36,651 nucleotides of DNA, taken from NCBI GenBank assembly GCA_945862045.1, contig CAMAWR010000017.1, positions 1 through 36,651 of the forward strand, given 5' to 3'. The translations under genes and the position numbers were made by a program. This document shows, one piece after another, positions 1 to 8,365 of the stretch; positions within the stretch are counted from its first letter, which is position 1, and each line of letters starts with the position of its first letter. The DNA is from Bifidobacterium breve. Its GTDB lineage: Bacteria > Actinomycetota > Acidimicrobiia > Acidimicrobiales > Ilumatobacteraceae. A model generated the notes under the pieces. It was not told the DNA's origin and made no database searches. It saw nothing but the letters and a program-made list of their open reading frames with translations.

Positions 1-576
1 GGTTGCGGGGCATCGGCCCTTACCCGACTGAATAAATTCAAGATTCGTGTGCAGTGTGAATTTGTGTTGACCCAGCAGGGCGTCACCGCCGTGCGTGGTC
101 TGGACGATGCACTGACTGCCCAGTTACTTACCCAGTCAGAGGCCGTTGCTGCGTGGCGATCTGGTAGTGGCGCCGTCGACATTTTTGGCACATTGAGCAC
201 GCCGATCAGCGCGGGCACCGACGCCGAGTATCACACCGAGCGCGTACGTTGCGCGTGGCCGATCTTCGGCGTTGATATCGACACCAACTCGTTGCCTGCT
301 GAAACAGGTTTGGTCGACATCGCCGTGTCGTTCACGAAAGGTTGCTATCCCGGACAAGAGTTGGTCGAGCGCATGGACAGCCGCGGCAGCACCGCGCCAC
401 ATTCGCTCATGCGCTTGTTGGCCCAATCAGCCATCGACACGCCCCGCGCGATTGCCGGCGAGCCCTATCGCACCGCCACCGACGAAATCGGGCGTTGCAC
501 ATCGGTGGCCGGGGAGTACGCATTGGTTTCGGTGCGTCGTGCGTATTTTGCCGCTGCTGAGTTACTCAAGCAGTGA
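1..576 (+). CDS. YgfZ/GcvT-like folate-binding protein, 5'-truncated by window edge
   Basis: The 3' part of a protein of the YgfZ / aminomethyltransferase-like (folate-binding) family. These tetrahydrofolate-binding proteins support Fe-S cluster enzymes. The family signature K-G-C-Y-x-G-Q-E is present (FTKGCYPGQE, about 337-363). The reading frame is open from base 1, and residues such as RLNKFKIRV, encoded before the first GTG at 49, fit the family. The gene therefore starts upstream of the window, and GTG 49 is not the true start. The C-terminal third resembles the family's small barrel domain. It is followed by ppdK after 24 bases. Family assignment is firm; the exact substrate or role is not known from sequence. 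Confidence 0.8.
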   Translation, partial: GCGASALTRLNKFKIRVQCEFVLTQQGVTAVRGLDDALTAQLLTQSEAVAAWRSGSGAVDIFGTLSTPISAGTDAEYHTERVRCAWPIFGVDIDTNSLPAETGLVDIAVSFTKGCYPGQELVERMDSRGSTAPHSLMRLLAQSAIDTPRAIAGEPYRTATDEIGRCTSVAGEYALVSVRRAYFAAAELLKQ

Positions 577-584
577 TGCATCCA

Positions 585-590
585 TAGACT
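585..590 (+). promoter_or_regulatory. Candidate -10 box of ppdK
   Basis: TAGACT lies 10 bases before the ppdK ATG, and no Shine-Dalgarno sequence lies between. Transcription starting about 7 bases downstream would give an almost leaderless mRNA. No convincing -35 is seen. Confidence 0.3.
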
Positions 591-600
591 GCGCACGAAT

Positions 601-3279
601 ATGACCTACGTCTACGCCTTTGACCACAAGCATCGCAAGGCGCCGATGAACATGAAAGATCTGCTTGGTGGTAAGGGCGCGAACCTCGCCGAGATGATGA
701 CCGTGCTCAAGTTGCCCGTACCACACGGTTTCACGGTGACCACCGATGCGTGCCACGATTACATGCGCGGTGGCTGGCCGAAGAGTCTCGACCAAGAAAT
801 CGCCACACAAATCACCGTGCTGGAAGAAAAGATGGGTCGCAAACTCGGTGATGCGCACGACCCGTTGCTCGTATCGGTGCGCTCGGGTGCCAAATTTTCG
901 ATGCCCGGAATGATGGACACGGTGCTCAACCTGGGCCTCAACGATGCGAGTGTCGCGGGGTTGGCAAAGTCGACGAATGACCGACGCTTTGCCTACGACA
1001 GCTACCGACGTTTTGTGGCGATGTACGGCCGCATCGTGCTCGGTGTTGATGGCCACCAGTTCGAACAGCCACTTGAACAGGCAAGAGCCACGCTCGGTGT
1101 GCAACATGACGCCGACATTTCTGCGGTGAAATTGCAGGAACTGTGCGAGCAGTACAAGAACATCATCAAACGTGCAACCGGCAAAGACTTCCCCCAGGAA
1201 CCCACCAAGCAGTTGCGTGGCGCAATCGAAGCGGTGTTTCGTTCATGGAATGGCACGCGTGCCATCGCCTACCGCGTGCGCGAAAAAATCAGTCACGACC
1301 TGGGCACGGCCGTGAACGTGCAGGCGATGGTGTTCGGCAATCGCAACAGTCGGTCGGGGACTGGCGTTGGTTTCACGCGTAATGCGGCAACCGGTGAAAA
1401 CCAGCCCTATGGCGACTATCTCATCAACGCCCAGGGTGAAGATGTGGTCGCGGGTATTCGCAACACCGACGACCTGGCAACCCTGCAGGGTCAATTTCCG
1501 GTGGTGCATGCACAGTTGCTCGACATTTTCGGGCGACTAGAGCGCCACTACAAAGACATGTGCGACACCGAGTTCACGATCGAGGATGGCTGTTTGTGGA
1601 TGTTGCAGACCCGTGTCGGCAAGCGCACGGGTGCCGCAGCCCTGCGCATCGCCGTTGAAATGGTGAAGCGCGGTGGCACCAAGAAATATCCGTGGAAGAT
1701 CAGCAAGCGGGCCGCACTCATGCGCATCACCGCCGAGCACCTCAACTCGGTGTTGCATCCACAATTCGCGAACAAAACGTCGGTCATCACCAAAGGTTTG
1801 GCTGCCTCACCGGGGGCGGCGGTCGGCAAGGTGTACTTCACTGCCGATGACGCGCAAACCGCAGCAAGGAACGGCGACTCTGTCATTCTGGTGCGAGTTG
1901 AAACGAGCCCCGAAGACGTGCACGGCATGTTGGCCGCCAAGGGCATCTTGACGGCGCGTGGAGGCCTCGTTAGTCACGCTGCCGTGGTCGCCCGTGGCTG
2001 GGGAACCCCCGCCGTCGTTGGCGCCCACGCGGTGAAGATTGACGGCAGGCAATTCACCGTGGGTGACATCGTCGTGCGGGAGGGTGACACCATTTCGCTC
2101 GATGGGGCAACCGGTGAAGTCATGCTCGGTGCGCTCGCGCTGACGGATGCACAACTGCCCGCGGAGTTCCACACGATGTTGCGGTGGGCCGACGAGATTC
2201 GCAAAGGCAAACTTGCGGTGCGTGCCAACGCCGACACGGGCGAGGATGCCACTGTTGCACGCAACTTCGGTGCCGAAGGCATCGGCTTGTGCCGCACCGA
2301 GCACATGTTCTTGGCCCCCGATCGCCTGGCTGTTGTGCGACGAATGATTCTTGCCGTTTCACCCGAGGAGGAAATCGCTGCACTCGAAGAGTTGCGTGTG
2401 GCGCAGCGAGAAGACTTTGCCGTCATCCTGCGGGCCATGAGCGGGTTGCCCGTGACCGTGCGGTTGCTCGACCCACCGTTGCACGAATTTCTGCCCAGCG
2501 TTGACGACCTGGAGGTCAAAGCTGCCACCGTTGGCCTCGCCGCAGATGAACAGCTCCTGCTGGACGCAGCCCATTCATGGGCGGAGGTCAACCCAATGCT
2601 CGGTATTCGGGGTGTACGTCTCGGCGTGATGAAACCTGGTCTGTATGCAATGCAGGTGCGGGCACTCATGCAAGCTGCTGACCAGGTGGCGGCGGAAGGT
2701 GGTGAGCCAATCATCGAAGTAATGATTCCGCTGATAGTTACCGCCGACGAGTTGGTGCTGGCCCGCGGCTGGGTGGAAGGTGTGCTTGCAGAATTTGCCG
2801 GACGACCACAGGTCGCAACGGCTGGTAAGCGTGCACGGCGACCACAGGTCACCATCGGCTCGATGATTGAAACACCGCGGGCGGCGTTGTGTGCCGGCGA
2901 ACTTGCGGTGCATGCCGACTTCTTCAGTTTCGGTACGAACGACCTCACGCAAATGACCTTTGGTTTCAGTCGTGACGACGTTGAAAGTCGTATGATGCCC
3001 GACTACCTCGAGGCGGGTTTACTGAAGCGCAACCCGTTTGAGACCATCGATCAGACCGGCGTCGGTGAACTCGTCGAAATTGCGGTGAAGCGGGGGCGCA
3101 AGGCAAAACGCAAACTCAAACTCGGTGCCTGTGGCGAACACGCAGGTGACCCCGAGTCGATCGGGCTGTTCTACCGTGCTGGTCTTGACTACGTAAGTTG
3201 CTCGCCGTATCGGGTGCCGATCGCCCGTCTCGCAGCAGCCCAAGCAATCATCGGTGGTGCGAAATCTGGCACGAAGTAA
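601..3279 (+). CDS. ppdK: Pyruvate, phosphate dikinase
   Basis: Interconverts pyruvate + ATP + phosphate and PEP + AMP + diphosphate in the cytoplasm, linking glycolysis and gluconeogenesis. The 892-residue length is typical. The N-terminal part is an ATP-grasp nucleotide-binding domain beginning with the characteristic LLGGKGANLAEM. The swivelling phosphohistidine domain has GGLVSHAAVVARGWGTPAVVG with catalytic His near residue 459. The C-terminal PEP/pyruvate TIM barrel has GLCRTEHMF, SFGTNDLTQMTFG and the catalytic Cys in GACGEHAGDP near residue 844. All catalytic features are intact, so the enzyme should be active. The ATG start is followed directly by the conserved N-terminus (YVYAFDHKH). 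It is probably transcribed on its own, with terC starting 54 bases downstream. Confidence 0.97.
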   Translation: MTYVYAFDHKHRKAPMNMKDLLGGKGANLAEMMTVLKLPVPHGFTVTTDACHDYMRGGWPKSLDQEIATQITVLEEKMGRKLGDAHDPLLVSVRSGAKFSMPGMMDTVLNLGLNDASVAGLAKSTNDRRFAYDSYRRFVAMYGRIVLGVDGHQFEQPLEQARATLGVQHDADISAVKLQELCEQYKNIIKRATGKDFPQEPTKQLRGAIEAVFRSWNGTRAIAYRVREKISHDLGTAVNVQAMVFGNRNSRSGTGVGFTRNAATGENQPYGDYLINAQGEDVVAGIRNTDDLATLQGQFPVVHAQLLDIFGRLERHYKDMCDTEFTIEDGCLWMLQTRVGKRTGAAALRIAVEMVKRGGTKKYPWKISKRAALMRITAEHLNSVLHPQFANKTSVITKGLAASPGAAVGKVYFTADDAQTAARNGDSVILVRVETSPEDVHGMLAAKGILTARGGLVSHAAVVARGWGTPAVVGAHAVKIDGRQFTVGDIVVREGDTISLDGATGEVMLGALALTDAQLPAEFHTMLRWADEIRKGKLAVRANADTGEDATVARNFGAEGIGLCRTEHMFLAPDRLAVVRRMILAVSPEEEIAALEELRVAQREDFAVILRAMSGLPVTVRLLDPPLHEFLPSVDDLEVKAATVGLAADEQLLLDAAHSWAEVNPMLGIRGVRLGVMKPGLYAMQVRALMQAADQVAAEGGEPIIEVMIPLIVTADELVLARGWVEGVLAEFAGRPQVATAGKRARRPQVTIGSMIETPRAALCAGELAVHADFFSFGTNDLTQMTFGFSRDDVESRMMPDYLEAGLLKRNPFETIDQTGVGELVEIAVKRGRKAKRKLKLGACGEHAGDPESIGLFYRAGLDYVSCSPYRVPIARLAAAQAIIGGAKSGTK

Positions 3280-3317
3280 ACGGGCGGTTCATCATGCGAC
3301 GTCGTACCTCCGACAAC

Positions 3318-3323
3318 TAAACT
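3318..3323 (+). promoter_or_regulatory. Candidate -10 box of terC
   Basis: TAAACT lies 10 bases before the terC ATG with no Shine-Dalgarno sequence. This is the same layout as upstream of ppdK. The -35 region is poor. Confidence 0.3.
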
Positions 3324-3333
3324 GTCACCAAAT

Positions 3334-4350
3334 ATGTTTCCCCCAGTCATTTCATCGCTGCTCGCTGCCGCCTCTGGTTCGCAGAATTTCGTTGATGTCG
3401 ATGTGCCCGTGTGGGGCTGGCCGCTGCTGATCGGTGTCATCGCAACTGCACTGCTCGTTGATTTGCTCGTCTTTCACCGCAAAGCACATGTCGTAGATAT
3501 TCGTGAGGCAGCGATCGAGAGCGCGATTTGGATTGGTTTGGGTCTGGCATTTACCGGTGTGATTGCCGCCATGTTCGCCGGCCAAGGCGAGGGTGGCGGG
3601 GCAGCCGTTGAATACCTCAGTGCGTATCTAATCGAAAAGAGCCTCTCGGTCGACAATGTGTTCGTGTGGGCGGTGGTGTTCGCGCACTTCGCGGTACCCC
3701 GCGAGTATCAGCACCGCACGCTGTTTTGGGGTATTTTCGGCGCGCTCGTCATGCGCTTCGTTTTCATTCTCGTGGGTACGGCAGTCATCAACCGCTTCAA
3801 GGTGCTGTTGGTGGTGTTCGGGCTCTTCCTTGTTTATACGGGTTGGAAGATACTGAAAGCCAAAGATAAAGAGAGCGACCCGAACGACACCCGGACCATG
3901 CGTCTGTTTCGGCGATTCGTGCCGTCAGTCGAGCACTACGACGGCCAAAAGATGTTCACCCGAGTGAACGGCAAGCGTCTGGCCACGCCGCTGCTGGCGG
4001 TGCTCGTCATTATCGAAGTCACCGACGTGGTGTTCGCGGTCGACTCGGTGCCGGCCGTGCTCGCCGTGAGTCGCGAACAGTACATCGTGTTTGCCTCCAA
4101 CGCTTGGGCGATTCTCGGGTTGCGAGCGCTGTTTTTCTTGTTGGCCGACATGCGTGCGCGATTCGTGTACATGCCGCAAACCATCTCGGCACTGTTGATT
4201 TATGTCGGCATCAAGATGACACTGGCCTGGCGTGAAATACATATTCCTGTCGCTATTTCGCTGGCGATTATCGTGGGCTTTTTGGTTACCGGTGTCGTCG
4301 CCTCGATCGTCGCCAATAAGCGACAAGGCCAGAAGCGCCTACCCACCTAG
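3334..4350 (+). CDS. TerC family integral membrane protein
   Basis: Multi-pass membrane protein of the TerC/Alx family (338 residues). Members are linked to tellurite resistance or to metal ion (manganese) homeostasis. The family's acidic membrane motifs are visible: LIEKSLSVDNVFVWAVVF in the first half and EVTDVVFAVDSVPAVLAVS in the second. Their Asp/Glu residues are thought to coordinate metal. There are long hydrophobic stretches at about 25-45, 65-85, 95-180 and 215-330, with a charged cytoplasmic loop near 170-210. The C-terminus is short and basic. Its stop codon lies only 15 bases before dnaG, but dnaG has its own -10-like element. Family assignment is strong; the substrate is unknown. 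Confidence 0.9.
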   Translation: MFPPVISSLLAAASGSQNFVDVDVPVWGWPLLIGVIATALLVDLLVFHRKAHVVDIREAAIESAIWIGLGLAFTGVIAAMFAGQGEGGGAAVEYLSAYLIEKSLSVDNVFVWAVVFAHFAVPREYQHRTLFWGIFGALVMRFVFILVGTAVINRFKVLLVVFGLFLVYTGWKILKAKDKESDPNDTRTMRLFRRFVPSVEHYDGQKMFTRVNGKRLATPLLAVLVIIEVTDVVFAVDSVPAVLAVSREQYIVFASNAWAILGLRALFFLLADMRARFVYMPQTISALLIYVGIKMTLAWREIHIPVAISLAIIVGFLVTGVVASIVANKRQGQKRLPT

Positions 4351-4353
4351 AAC

Positions 4354-4359
4354 TAGTGT
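4354..4359 (+). promoter_or_regulatory. Candidate -10 box for a leaderless dnaG-sigma transcript
   Basis: TAGTGT is followed by exactly six bases and then the dnaG GTG start, with no ribosome-binding site. In actinobacteria this spacing places the transcription start on the start codon. Confidence 0.45.
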
Positions 4360-4365
4360 GCGCGC

Positions 4366-6126
4366 GTGGCTATCGCTGACGACGATGTTGAACGGGTGCG
4401 GGCAGCCCAGCCGATTTCTGCGATTATCGCCGACTACGTAGCGCTGAAGCGTGCCGGGCGAAATTACCTCGGGTTGTGTCCTTTTCATGGCGAGAAGACT
4501 CCGTCGTTCAACGTGCGCGACGAAACCGGTCGCTACAAGTGCTTCGGGTGTGGTGCATCGGGTGACGTGTTCAAGTTCGTCCAGGAGGTGGAGCGACTCG
4601 ACTTCGTGGGCGCAATCGAGCATCTGGCGGCCAAGGCCGGTGTCACCCTCACCTACACCACGGGTGGGCCGTCGCGCGACCGTCAACGCAACAAGCAATT
4701 GTTCGAAGTGATGAATCAAGCCGTCGAGTGGTACCACCAGCGCCTGCTCACCGCGCCTGACGCCAAGGATGCCCGCGAATATTTGCGTACGCGCAATTTG
4801 GGTGGCGATGTTGCGCGGCAGTTCAAATTGGGGTGGGCGCCTGACGCTTGGGATGCGTTGAGTGCCGAACTCGGGGTGGCCGAAGACGTGTTACGTGATT
4901 GTGGGCTGGGCTTCACGAACAGCCGTGGGCGGATGCAGGATTCGTTTCGGGCCCGGGTGATGTTTCCGATCTTCAAAGATTCAGGTGAAGCAGTGGCGTT
5001 CGGTGGGCGCGTACTGCCTGGCAGCACCGACCCGGCCAAATACAAAAACTCCGCCGAGTCGAAGATTTACGCAAAGTCAAAGACGCTCTACGGGCTCAAT
5101 TGGGCGAAGGTCGATGTCGTCAAAGCCGATCAGATCGTCGTGTGTGAGGGCTACACCGATGTGATCGGGTTTCATCGCATCGGGTTCACACGCGCAGTCG
5201 CCACCTGTGGAACGGCGCTGACCGAAGATCACGTGCGGTTGATGAAGCGGTTCGCCAATAATGTCGTGCTGGCCTTCGACGCTGACGCCGCCGGTCAAGG
5301 TGCCGCCGAACGCTTCTATGAGTGGGAACGCAAAATCGACGTGCAGGTAAAAGTGGTGCGTTTCACCGGCGGCAAAGACCCAGGTGAGTTGGCTGATAGC
5401 GACCCGCAGAGCTTGCTAGCGGCGGTCGAAAGTGCCGAAGCGTTCATGGCGTTTCGTATGCGCAGGGTGCTGGACGGTGCCAAAGCCACGACGCCCGAGG
5501 AAAAGTTACGGGTTGCCGAACGGGCGCTCACGATCATCAACGAGCATCCTGATGTGTTCATTCGGCGCGAGTACGCAGGCCAGTTGGCGGCTGCACTCGG
5601 CTATCCGGCCGACGAGATGCTGCGCAAGGTAGACCGCCAGCTCGAACAGAAGCGGGCGCGCAGCGAGGGTGCAGCTGTGGCGCCGACACATGGTCGTGAG
5701 AATGCCGAGTTCGTGATCTTGGCGTTGATGTTGCGCGACTTTGATGCGGTGACGGGCATCGTTTCGCAGGACGTCTTTGCCAGTGAGACGCACCGGCGCG
5801 TGTTTCAGGCGCTGCTGCAGCATGGTGGCAATCCGAAACAAGCCGAAACCAACCTCGACCCTGACGCACTCGATTTACTGAGCCGGGTGCTCGTGTTCGA
5901 TGCCGATGCCACTGCCGACCCGCGTAAGGAGGGCATCAATCTGTTGCGTGCCGCAATTCGTCGCGAACTTGGGCGTCGGGTGAGCAACACCTCGACCGAG
6001 GTCATTGGTCGGGACCGGGTGATCAAACAGAAGGTGGACAAGTTGAGTGGCCGCGATGTGGCAGACTCGGATGTGACGGATTTATTGACATGGCTGTACG
6101 ACGTTTGTTCCACGGTCGAGGCCTGA
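4366..6126 (+). CDS. dnaG: DNA primase
   Basis: Synthesises RNA primers for chromosomal replication and works with the replicative helicase. The 586-residue length is normal. The N-terminal zinc ribbon is complete (Cys38, His41, Cys59, Cys62 in CPFHGEKTPSF...CFGCG). The catalytic core follows, with a Toprim domain containing the glutamate motif VVCEGYTDVIGF and the metal-binding acidic motif LAFDADAAGQGA. The C-terminal about 150 residues are the less conserved helicase-binding region. The GTG start gives the typical N-terminus. The sigma factor gene follows after 7 bases, an arrangement resembling the classical macromolecular-synthesis operon in which primase and the primary sigma factor are co-expressed. 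Confidence 0.97.
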   Translation: MAIADDDVERVRAAQPISAIIADYVALKRAGRNYLGLCPFHGEKTPSFNVRDETGRYKCFGCGASGDVFKFVQEVERLDFVGAIEHLAAKAGVTLTYTTGGPSRDRQRNKQLFEVMNQAVEWYHQRLLTAPDAKDAREYLRTRNLGGDVARQFKLGWAPDAWDALSAELGVAEDVLRDCGLGFTNSRGRMQDSFRARVMFPIFKDSGEAVAFGGRVLPGSTDPAKYKNSAESKIYAKSKTLYGLNWAKVDVVKADQIVVCEGYTDVIGFHRIGFTRAVATCGTALTEDHVRLMKRFANNVVLAFDADAAGQGAAERFYEWERKIDVQVKVVRFTGGKDPGELADSDPQSLLAAVESAEAFMAFRMRRVLDGAKATTPEEKLRVAERALTIINEHPDVFIRREYAGQLAAALGYPADEMLRKVDRQLEQKRARSEGAAVAPTHGRENAEFVILALMLRDFDAVTGIVSQDVFASETHRRVFQALLQHGGNPKQAETNLDPDALDLLSRVLVFDADATADPRKEGINLLRAAIRRELGRRVSNTSTEVIGRDRVIKQKVDKLSGRDVADSDVTDLLTWLYDVCSTVEA

Positions 6127-6133
6127 TTATTCA

Positions 6134-7087
6134 ATGAGGGGTCCAAGAATTTCTGGTGGCGATTCACCCGACACCGTTCGTCAGTACCTGAACGAAATCG
6201 GCCAGGTGCCGTTGCTGATATCAGCCGAAGAAAAAACGCTCGGTAAAGCCGTGAAAGATGGCCAACACGCCGCCCAGCGCCTCGCTGACGGCAAGGGCAA
6301 GCTTGAAGCACCCGAGCGCAAACGCCTGCGCGACCTCGTAAAGGTTGGCGAGAAAGCCAAGGACCGCATGGTTCGGGCAAATTTGCGGCTGGTTGTGTCG
6401 ATCGCTCGCCGGTATGACCGCAAGGAGTTGCACTTGTCTGACCTCATTCAAGAGGGCAACATCGGTCTGATGCATGCCGTTGATAAGTACGACTATGCAA
6501 AGGGCTTCAAGTTCTCGACCTATGCCACATGGTGGATTCGTCAGTCAATGACACGGGCAATGGCCGACCAAGGTCGCAATATCCGCATCCCGGGCCACAT
6601 GATGGAGATCGTCAACCGGGTGCAACGCTCAAAACGCGAGCTCACCGCTGAACTGCGCCGTGACCCGACACCTGAGGAGGTTGCGGCGCGCTGCGACATT
6701 ACGGTCGAAAAGTTGTTCGAGATCGAACAACTCACGCTTTCAACGGCCAGTCTTGACGCACCAGTTGGTGTCGACATCGACGATCTCACCGTTGGTGAGA
6801 CCCTGGCCAGCCCCGACGCTGCAGATCCGCTCAGTGAAACCGTGCAACGCGAGTTGGTCAATCAAATTGAGAAGTCGCTCGACGGCCTGCCCAATCGTGA
6901 ACGTCGCATCATGTCGATGCGATTCGGGTTGGGCGAGTTCATCGGCAAGCAGCACACTTTGGAGGAAGTCGCCGACAAAGAAAAGATCACCCGCGAGCGG
7001 GTGCGTCAGATCGAACAAAAGACGCTGGCTCGAATGCGCCACCCGCACAACAACAGTGGGCTGCGCTCTTTTGTAGAAGACGAGTAG
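6134..7087 (+). CDS. rpoD: RNA polymerase sigma factor, RpoD (sigma-70) family
   Basis: Promoter-recognition subunit of RNA polymerase. Region 1.2 is [15 protein letters not shown] near the N-terminus. Region 2 (core binding, -10 recognition and melting) has [30 protein letters not shown] and [16 protein letters not shown]. Region 3 starts at [14 protein letters not shown]. Region 4 (-35 recognition) ends in the helix-turn-helix [19 protein letters not shown]. At 317 residues it lacks the long region 1.1 extension of many principal sigmas, so either a compact primary sigma or a group 2 sigma is possible. Its position 7 bases behind dnaG favours the primary role. Two tRNA genes follow. Confidence 0.9.
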   Translation: MRGPRISGGDSPDTVRQYLNEIGQVPLLISAEEKTLGKAVKDGQHAAQRLADGKGKLEAPERKRLRDLVKVGEKAKDRMVRANLRLVVSIARRYDRKELHLSDLIQEGNIGLMHAVDKYDYAKGFKFSTYATWWIRQSMTRAMADQGRNIRIPGHMMEIVNRVQRSKRELTAELRRDPTPEEVAARCDITVEKLFEIEQLTLSTASLDAPVGVDIDDLTVGETLASPDAADPLSETVQRELVNQIEKSLDGLPNRERRIMSMRFGLGEFIGKQHTLEEVADKEKITRERVRQIEQKTLARMRHPHNNSGLRSFVEDE

Positions 7088-7101
7088 CCTGACAAAGCAA
7101 T

Positions 7102-7177
7102 TCCGGGGTAGCTCAGTTGGTAGAGCAACGGACTGTTAATCCGTTTGTCGTGGGTTCGAGCCCCACCCCCGGAGCCA
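7102..7177 (+). tRNA. tRNA-Asn (anticodon GUU)
   Basis: Full cloverleaf. The acceptor stem TCCGGGG/CCCCGGA pairs perfectly. The anticodon stem ACGGA/TCCGT encloses loop CTGTTAA with anticodon GTT at 7135-7137. The T stem is GTGGG/CCCAC with a TTCGAGC loop. Discriminator G is followed by an encoded CCA (7175-7177). Confidence 0.97.
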
Positions 7178-7189
7178 CGATTTCCACCG

Positions 7190-7262
7190 GGGCCAGTAGC
7201 TCAGTGGTCAGAGCAGGGGACTCATAATCCCTTGGTCGTAGGTTCGATCCCTACCTGGCCCA
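7190..7262 (+). tRNA. tRNA with CAU anticodon: tRNA-Ile2 (lysidine) more likely than elongator tRNA-Met
   Basis: Full cloverleaf. The acceptor stem is GGGCCAG/CTGGCCC. The anticodon stem GGGGA/TCCCT (one G-T pair) encloses loop CTCATAA with anticodon CAT at 7223-7225. The T stem and loop are intact. Discriminator is A, and CCA is not encoded, unlike tRNA-Asn 12 bases upstream. The acceptor stem carries C4-G69 and C5-G68, pairs reported as recognition elements for TilS in tRNA-Ile2, and the body resembles bacterial tRNA-Ile2. Elongator tRNA-Met remains possible. Confidence 0.9.
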
Positions 7263-7514
7263 CTTCCGTCGTGTTCGTCGTGTTCGCATAGTGGCGTCGT
7301 TATTGGGTCTGACACTTGTGGCGTAGGGGTCGCAGTGCCTTGTTTTGGAAGTCGTATTACCAATTTGCTACCAACTGACCGCACCAGTTCGTCAAACGTC
7401 AGCGCAGCGCAAACGGCGGCACGGCGATGGTCGCGGCAACGACCCGATCTCAGACGTTCGGCAAGTGGGTTATGGTTCGTGATAAAACATCGTTATTGTG
7501 ACTCATTCACGTTG
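7263..7514 (+). other. Gene-free spacer after the tRNA pair
   Basis: No supported gene. A 60-codon open frame (7335-7517) has no recognisable product or ribosome-binding site. A short direct repeat (GTCGTGTTC twice, about 7268-7285) lies just after the tRNA. No second copy of a tRNA 3' end was found. Confidence 0.4.
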
Positions 7515-7520
7515 TAACTT
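7515..7520 (+). promoter_or_regulatory. Candidate -10 box for a leaderless pentapeptide-protein transcript
   Basis: TAACTT is followed by six bases and then the ATG at 7527, with no Shine-Dalgarno sequence. The layout matches dnaG and the propeller-protein gene at 34241. Confidence 0.4.
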
Positions 7521-7526
7521 CCAAGC

Positions 7527-8015
7527 ATGACGGATTTCGATGACTTCGTACCCCACAGAAATCTGGCAGATATCAACCTGTCTCGCCGAGACCTGACGGG
7601 CGCAAACTTCGCAGGTGCGAACCTGTTAGGCGCAGATCTGACCGGTGCCGTCCTGTCGGGGGCAAACCTCATCGGCGCATACCTGATCGGCGCAAACCCT
7701 TCGGGGGCAAACATGTCTGGCGCAAACATGTCGGGGGCAAACATGTCGGGGGCGCTTCTACTGTGCGCAAACATGTCTGGCGCAAACCTGACGGGCGCAC
7801 TCCTATTATTTGCAAATTTGTCGGGAGCAAACCTGACTGGCGCAAATCTGACGGATGCATACCTTGGGGGCACAGACCTGACTGGCGCGAACCTTACTGA
7901 AGCAAATTTGTCGGGTGCAAATCTGACCAGCGCAGACCTGACGGGTGCCAATCTGACGGGGGCCAATCTGACGGGGGCCAACCTCGACCTTGTACACGGA
8001 TACAGCCCCGACTGA
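7527..8015 (+). CDS. Pentapeptide-repeat protein
   Basis: A 162-residue protein made almost wholly of pentapeptide repeats of the A(N/D)LxG type. By direct count there are 29 consecutive five-residue units from about residue 12 to 156, with no spacer, an 11-residue acidic head and a six-residue tail. Such repeats fold into a right-handed quadrilateral beta-helix, so about seven coils are expected. There is no signal peptide or membrane segment, so it should be cytoplasmic. Some family members mimic DNA and protect gyrase from quinolones or toxins, but nothing here proves that role. The block NMSGA repeats three times in a row, and a module GALLL(C/F)A occurs twice, suggesting recent internal duplication. 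It stands alone between tRNA genes and an AT-rich gap. Confidence 0.85.
   Translation: MTDFDDFVPHRNLADINLSRRDLTGANFAGANLLGADLTGAVLSGANLIGAYLIGANPSGANMSGANMSGANMSGALLLCANMSGANLTGALLLFANLSGANLTGANLTDAYLGGTDLTGANLTEANLSGANLTSADLTGANLTGANLTGANLDLVHGYSPD
7560..7994 (+). repeat. 15-bp tandem repeat array encoding the pentapeptides
   Basis: About 29 degenerate 15-base units, centred on forms like CAAACCTGACGGGCG. The most homogeneous stretch is 7709-7750, where ATGTCGGGGGCAAAC-like units recur almost unchanged. The periodicity also keeps the opposite strand open. Confidence 0.8.
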
Positions 8016-8319
8016 AACCCTCTCACGACCAACTTATTTTTTGGTTGACACTATGGAAACCTGCGCAAAAGTCAGCGAATCAAACTGTTGTTGCGAGCTG
8101 CACTTCGAAAACGAAATGTTGGGAGTAGTAACCAGAAAAAAACTACATCGGAAGAACAAACTTGGTCTTCTCTTGCGAACTTTTGAGAAAACAAGAAATA
8201 AACGCTTCGAATGATGCCGTGATTACTAAGGCCTCCAGGTCTCACTGCTATCAACTTGCTATCACTGCACTCTGAATGCGAAACTCAATAGGGCGGAGAA
8301 GGCCCGAGCGCTAGACTCA
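8016..8319 (+). other. Gene-poor AT-rich spacer
   Basis: About 300 bases visibly richer in A/T than the surrounding genes. A 53-codon frame from ATG 8053 has no ribosome-binding site and no recognisable product, so it is not called. No tRNA fragment, integrase remnant or clear hairpin was recognised. The composition suggests non-native DNA or decayed coding sequence. Confidence 0.4.
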
Positions 8320-8348
8320 TTGACGAGTTGACTTTTGGATAGTATTCT
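8320..8348 (+). promoter_or_regulatory. Sigma-70-type promoter of the aldolase-like gene
   Basis: TTGACG (8320-8325), a 17-base spacer and TATTCT (8343-8348). The -35 matches consensus at five of six positions. The predicted start near 8355 leaves a very short leader that contains the AAGGAGG ribosome-binding site. Confidence 0.6.
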
Positions 8349-8365
8349 TCATGAAGGAGGCAGAT

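Noticed and set aside
1974-2948. 324-codon frame antisense to ppdK
   Set aside because: Ser/Arg/Thr-rich low-complexity translation typical of a shadow of a high-GC gene; ppdK itself is unambiguous.
7493-8032. Long open frame antisense to the pentapeptide gene, with its own APVRF-like repeats
   Set aside because: It is produced by the 15-base periodicity of the sense gene; the sense product is a textbook pentapeptide protein and the antisense one has no known fold.
8053-8214. Small Cys/Lys-rich open frame
   Set aside because: No ribosome-binding site, no homology recognised, and AT-rich DNA gives such frames by chance or lack of constraint.
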